Source: an uncultured Eubacterium sp. (GTDB taxonomy: Bacteria > Bacillota > Clostridia > Lachnospirales > Lachnospiraceae). From it: a DNA stretch of 8,621 nt. Positions within the stretch are counted from its first letter, which is position 1; each line of letters starts with the position of its first letter. A program made the translations under genes and the position numbers. Below are positions 5,516 to 8,621 of this stretch, piece after piece. The notes under the pieces were generated by a model, which had not been told where the DNA came from, did not search any database, and saw only the letters and a list, made by a program, of their open reading frames with translations. Location of the stretch: assembly GCA_946412445.1 (NCBI GenBank), contig CAMKHH010000032.1, forward strand, positions 1 to 8,621, written 5' to 3'.

Positions 5516-6601
5516 TTACTTCGCTGTAATGTATCCCCGGGCCTTTAGTGTCTCTGCACAGAGTATTGCACCGCCTGCCGCACCGCGAACCGTATTATGA
5601 GACAGTCCTACGAATTTCCAGTCATAGACTGTGTCAGGACGAAGACGCCCTACTGATATTCCCATCCCTTTCTCATAATCAACATCCAGGGCTACCTGAG
5701 GACGGTTATCTTCTTCCATATACCGGATAAACTGCTTCGGAGCACTGGGAAGCTTCAATTCCTGAGGAATACCTTTAAAGTTTACCATCTTCTCAATCAA
5801 TTGTTCTTTGGAGGGCTGCTTTCTGAACTTAACAAATACTGCTGCCGTATGTCCATTAAGAACGGGTACGCGGATGCACTGACTGGTAATCTTAGGTTCC
5901 TCCGCTTTTACGATGACTCCATCCTCTATCCTGCCCCAGAGACGCAGGGGTTCCTGTTCAGACTTTTCTTCTTCTCCGCCAATATAAGGGATAATATTCC
6001 CCACCATCTCCGGCCAGTCTTTAAAGGTCTTTCCTGCACCTGAAATTGCCTGGTAGGTGGTCACTACCACCTCATAAGGCTCAAACTCTTTCCACGCAGT
6101 CAAAACAGGGGCATAGCTCTGAATGGAGCAATTCGGCTTTACAGCCACAAAACCACGGGTCGTCCCCAGCCGCTTTTTCTGATTTTCAATAACTGCAAAG
6201 TGCTCCGGATTAATCTCCGGGACCACCATAGGTACATCTGGTGTCCATCTGTGTGCACTGTTATTGGAAACCACAGGTGTCTCTGCCCTTGCATATGCTT
6301 CTTCTATTTTCTTGATTTCTTCTTTTGACATGTCGACTGCTGAAAATACAAAATCCACCCCGGCGCTGACATGTATAGCATCATTAACATTCAGTACAAT
6401 CAGATTTTTTACTGCTTCAGGCATCGGCGTATCCATCTTCCATCTTCCGCCTACCGCCTCTTCATATGTTTTACCGGCACTTCTCGGGCTGGCAGCCAAA
6501 GTAACAACTTCAAACCAGGGATGATTTTCCAGCAGTGAGATAAATCGCTGTCCAACCATACCTGTTGCACCAAGAATGCCTACTCTTAACTTTTTTTCCA
6601 T
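5516..6601 (-). CDS. asd: Aspartate-semialdehyde dehydrogenase, archaeal/fungal-type
   Basis: A 361-residue enzyme that reduces aspartyl-4-phosphate with NADPH to aspartate semialdehyde, the branch point to lysine/diaminopimelate, threonine and methionine. The N-terminal Rossmann motif GATGMVGQ is at 11-18. The catalytic Cys158 lies in KPNCSIQS, substrate-binding Arg244 in QCIRVPV and the catalytic His251 in NGHTAAVF. The C-terminus has GRLRPD (318-323) and SHNTVRGAAGGAI (334-346). Features such as GGRWKMDTPMPE and the SHNTVRGAAGG end match the class first named for archaea and fungi (TIGR00978-type), not the shorter E. coli or Bacillus forms. GAGGAG (6608-6613) lies 6 nt before the ATG. It has its own candidate promoter and a structured leader, with argH just upstream and a strong terminator after it. 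Confidence 0.96.
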   Translation of the reverse strand: MEKKLRVGILGATGMVGQRFISLLENHPWFEVVTLAASPRSAGKTYEEAVGGRWKMDTPMPEAVKNLIVLNVNDAIHVSAGVDFVFSAVDMSKEEIKKIEEAYARAETPVVSNNSAHRWTPDVPMVVPEINPEHFAVIENQKKRLGTTRGFVAVKPNCSIQSYAPVLTAWKEFEPYEVVVTTYQAISGAGKTFKDWPEMVGNIIPYIGGEEEKSEQEPLRLWGRIEDGVIVKAEEPKITSQCIRVPVLNGHTAAVFVKFRKQPSKEQLIEKMVNFKGIPQELKLPSAPKQFIRYMEEDNRPQVALDVDYEKGMGISVGRLRPDTVYDWKFVGLSHNTVRGAAGGAILCAETLKARGYITAK

Positions 6602-6607
6602 AATTCG

Positions 6608-6642
6608 CTCCTCATTTCACCGACCCACTTTCCAACCGGTCG
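6608..6642 (-). other. asd leader: hairpin next to the ribosome binding site
   Basis: In the - strand transcript CGACC (6638-6642) can pair with GGTCG (6621-6625) around a 12-nt loop. The ribosome site GAGGAG (6608-6613) begins 7 nt after the stem. A run of six As precedes the stem. Read on the + strand, the same stem is followed by six Ts (6644-6649) and would look like a terminator, but no + strand transcript is evident here. The stem is only 5 bp, so a regulatory role is uncertain. Confidence 0.4.
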
Positions 6643-6660
6643 CTTTTTTGTGTTTGCAGC

Positions 6661-6676
6661 GCGCACATATGTACGC
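6661..6676. promoter_or_regulatory. 16-bp near-palindrome after the asd transcription start (possible operator)
   Basis: GCGCACATATGTACGC is symmetric about CATATG with one mismatched pair. In the - strand RNA that pair is U-G, so it could also fold weakly. It would lie at about +4 to +19 relative to the predicted start near 6680, a classic position for a repressor site. No regulator gene is adjacent to name it. Confidence 0.45.
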
Positions 6677-6686
6677 CATGGAAATA

Positions 6687-6715
6687 ATAATATAACAAAT
6701 CCGATTAAAATGCAA
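6687..6715 (-). promoter_or_regulatory. Candidate asd promoter
   Basis: On the - strand, TTGCAT (6710-6715), a 17-nt spacer and TATTAT (6687-6692) form a sigma-A-type promoter. An alternative extended -10 reading, TGTTATATT, places the -10 at 6689-6694 with a 15-nt spacer. The -35 lies inside a short inverted repeat, AATGCAAGCATT (6709-6720), just after the argH stop. The leader would be about 78 nt long. No clear terminator follows argH, so argH-asd read-through is also possible. Confidence 0.65.
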
Positions 6716-6723
6716 GCATTATC

Positions 6724-8103
6724 TTAGTTTTCTCTCAGATATCTCCGGTTTTCTTCTATAACAGCTTTCATGGCCTCTTCTCCCGGAGCCCCGATTGTAT
6801 TTCTGCGCTCCACACAGTTCTTCATACTTACTGCATCATAGATATCCTCTTCAAATACCGGACTTATGGCTTTATACTCCTCTAACTTCATATCGTCAAG
6901 AGATATCCTGTGCTCCATACAATATAGTACCAGACGTCCTATAATCCCATGAGCATCCCGAAATGGTACTCCCTTGCCTACCAGATAATCTGCAGCATCC
7001 GTAGCATTTGTAAATCCGTTCCTGGCTGACTTCTCCATAACCTGGCTGCGGAACTTCATAGTATCCAGCATACCGGTAAATAAAGCCGTACATCCCTTTA
7101 CCGTGTCTATGGCATCAAAGGTCAGTTCCTTATCCTCCTGCATGTCTTTATTATATGCGAGAGGTATTCCCTTCATGGTTGTAAGAACAGACATCAATGC
7201 TCCATAAACACGCCCTGTCTTTCCACGGACCAGCTCTGCAATATCCGGATTTTTTTTCTGAGGCATGATGGAGCTTCCTGTGCTGTAAGCATCGTCAATT
7301 TCTACAAATTGGTATTCATTGGTATTCCATATGATAACCTCCTCTGAAAATCTTGAAAGATGCATCATGATCGTGGACAACGCGGATAATAACTCAATCA
7401 GATAGTCCCTGTCTGATACGGAATCCATGCTGTTAAGCGTAGGTCCGTCAAATCCCAGAAGCTCCGCGGTATAAGCACGGTCCAGGGGATACGTAGTTCC
7501 GGCCAGAGCGCCTGCACCCAACGGACAGAGATTCATCCTTTTAAAGATATCTTTGAGGCGCCCCCTGTCTCTGCGGAACATCTCGAAGTATGCTCCCATA
7601 TGGTGTGCCAGAGTAATGGGCTGTGCCTTCTGCAGATGTGTGAATCCCGGCATATAGGTATGGAGATTTTCCTCCATGATTTTTTCAATCGTTTCCAGAA
7701 GCGTTTTTAAGATATCATCCAGCTCTGTAATTTCATCCCTGACGTAAAGTTTCATATCCAGTGCAACCTGATCGTTGCGGCTTCTTCCTGTATGAAGTTT
7801 CTTACCTGCATCTCCGATGCGGTCAATCAGATTTGACTCCACAAAGCTGTGAATATCTTCGTATTCAGCGGTAATTTCCAGTTTTCCTGACTCAACATCC
7901 TCCATGATTCCTTTTAACCCTTTGATGATCTGATCGCGTTCTTCTGTTTTAAGAATCCCCTGTTTCGCAAGCATGGTGACATGAGCGATGCTGCCTTTTA
8001 TATCCTGCCGATAGAATTTTTGATCAAAACCGATGGAAGCATTAAAGTTATATACCAGCTGATCCGTCTCCTTTGTGAAACGGCCTCCCCAAAGTTGTGC
8101 CAT
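6724..8103 (-). CDS. argH: Argininosuccinate lyase
   Basis: A 459-residue cytoplasmic enzyme of the fumarase/aspartase superfamily that splits argininosuccinate into arginine and fumarate, the last step of arginine synthesis. It is full length for the family. It starts with the typical MAQLWGGRF, followed by HTGRSRNDQVALD (104-116), the catalytic His156 in TPGFTHLQ-like FTHLQKAQP (154-162), and the flexible signature loop GSSIMPQKKNPD (276-287) with the catalytic Ser pair. The C-terminal part ends with the TIGAPGEE motif (436-443). Such enzymes work as homotetramers with active sites built from three subunits. AGAGGAA (8110-8116) lies 6 nt before the ATG. argG is not in the window. The upstream queH-like gene ends 52 bp earlier, so the two may be co-transcribed. 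Confidence 0.97.
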   Translation of the reverse strand: MAQLWGGRFTKETDQLVYNFNASIGFDQKFYRQDIKGSIAHVTMLAKQGILKTEERDQIIKGLKGIMEDVESGKLEITAEYEDIHSFVESNLIDRIGDAGKKLHTGRSRNDQVALDMKLYVRDEITELDDILKTLLETIEKIMEENLHTYMPGFTHLQKAQPITLAHHMGAYFEMFRRDRGRLKDIFKRMNLCPLGAGALAGTTYPLDRAYTAELLGFDGPTLNSMDSVSDRDYLIELLSALSTIMMHLSRFSEEVIIWNTNEYQFVEIDDAYSTGSSIMPQKKNPDIAELVRGKTGRVYGALMSVLTTMKGIPLAYNKDMQEDKELTFDAIDTVKGCTALFTGMLDTMKFRSQVMEKSARNGFTNATDAADYLVGKGVPFRDAHGIIGRLVLYCMEHRISLDDMKLEEYKAISPVFEEDIYDAVSMKNCVERRNTIGAPGEEAMKAVIEENRRYLREN

Positions 8104-8155
8104 AGTGATTTCCTCTTTTCTAAATGATTAACTGTAGCTTATCATATACCTAATA

Positions 8156-8621
8156 TTACGTCAATTCCTGTCTGGAATAGATACAGCCACAATAATTTTG
8201 ACGGTACAGATTGTATTCCTTTGATAATTCTACCGAGCGTTTATATCCGTTCTTTTTCTTAAAATCCGAATTCAGATAAGCAACGTGGTATTCCCGGGCC
8301 AGTTTCTCACCTATTTCATTTAATTTATGGGCATCCTTCATCGGACTAATCGATAACGTTGTAGTAAAGTAGTCATAACTTAGTTCACGTGCTTTTTTGG
8401 CCGCCTCACGAAGACGCAGCTCATAGCATAAGAGGCAGCGTCTGCCGCCTTCCGGCACCTGCTCCAATCCTTTGGACAATTCGAAGAATTTCTCGGGTTC
8501 ATAGCTTCCTTCCAGAAAGTGTACAGGATTTTCCACCGGCATTTCCCGAATCAGACGCTCCTGCTCCTTGGCCCTTGCTATATACTCCGTCTGTGGGCAG
8601 ATGTTGGGATTATAATAATAT
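8156..8621 (-). CDS. queH: Epoxyqueuosine reductase QueH, partial (5' end outside window)
   Basis: QueH reduces epoxyqueuosine to queuosine in tRNAs with GUN anticodons, the last step of Q modification; it does the same job as the unrelated cobalamin enzyme QueG. The frame stays open to the right edge, so an internal ATG at 8542 is not the start. The visible N-terminal part reads YYYNPNICPQTEYIARAKEQ, matching the family's YNPNI..P..EY block. Next come GGRRCLLCYELRL with two Cys, TTTLSISPMKDAH, and the C-terminal YRQNYCGCIYS with two more Cys. These Cys pairs, with a CC pair expected beyond the edge, fit the family's Fe-S/iron site. The C-terminus appears complete. The stop is 52 bp before argH. 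The family was long listed as DUF208. Confidence 0.92.
   Translation of the reverse strand, partial: YYYNPNICPQTEYIARAKEQERLIREMPVENPVHFLEGSYEPEKFFELSKGLEQVPEGGRRCLLCYELRLREAAKKARELSYDYFTTTLSISPMKDAHKLNEIGEKLAREYHVAYLNSDFKKKNGYKRSVELSKEYNLYRQNYCGCIYSRQELT

Noticed and set aside
5548..6524. + strand readings over asd
   Set aside because: Antisense shadows without ribosome sites or recognisable domains.
6602..6723. Lysine riboswitch or T-box before asd
   Set aside because: The spacer is only 122 bp and lacks the T-box AGGGTGGNACCGCG sequence and the long multi-helix core of the lysine riboswitch.
6896..7093. 65-residue - strand reading inside argH in another frame
   Set aside because: A shadow of argH, which is intact and full length.
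8141..8164. Promoter for argH with TTGACG (8159-8164) and TATGAT (8141-8146)
   Set aside because: The spacer is only 12 nt, and TTGACG is simply the last two sense codons of queH; a real promoter may exist but these boxes do not support it.

Overview
The window looks like a piece of chromosome from a low-to-mid GC Firmicute, most likely a Lachnospiraceae-type gut Clostridia. This is a judgement from protein style, strong AGGAGG ribosome sites, extended -10 promoters and T-rich intrinsic terminators, not from a database match. I see no phage, insertion sequence, CRISPR array, conjugation gene or long repeat, and nothing that clearly forms a new defence or mobile system.

Layout. On the + strand, 1-1631 carries the 3' end of an OmpR-type response regulator and an overlapping sensor histidine kinase. 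Next come two adjacent tRNA genes, Val (anticodon CAC) and Ala (anticodon CGC), behind a strong extended -10 promoter and ahead of a perfect 14-bp hairpin at 1866-1896. Everything after that reads on the - strand. The hairpin sits between the tRNAs and the convergent left-handed beta-helix protein gene and can terminate both.

The - strand genes, in transcription order from the right edge, are: queH (partial; last step of queuosine synthesis), argH (last step of arginine synthesis), asd (second step of the aspartate family pathway, archaeal/fungal-type enzyme), a strong terminator, then a compact three-gene unit with its own promoter. That unit is a formate/nitrite transporter family channel, a type IA topoisomerase (TopB-like) and a stand-alone GlmU-like beta-helix acyltransferase domain. 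The channel and topoisomerase genes share one base (TAATG). The topoisomerase and beta-helix genes are 18 bp apart.

Points deserving a second look: the topoisomerase has DSGRE where type IA enzymes usually have DxDRE in the TOPRIM metal site; the beta-helix protein lacks a nucleotidyltransferase half; the channel's most upstream ATG lies inside its promoter and cannot be the start; asd has a short leader with a 16-bp near-palindrome just after the predicted transcription start; and both tRNAs have C at position 34, with a predicted 5' leader of only about 2-3 nt for the first one.
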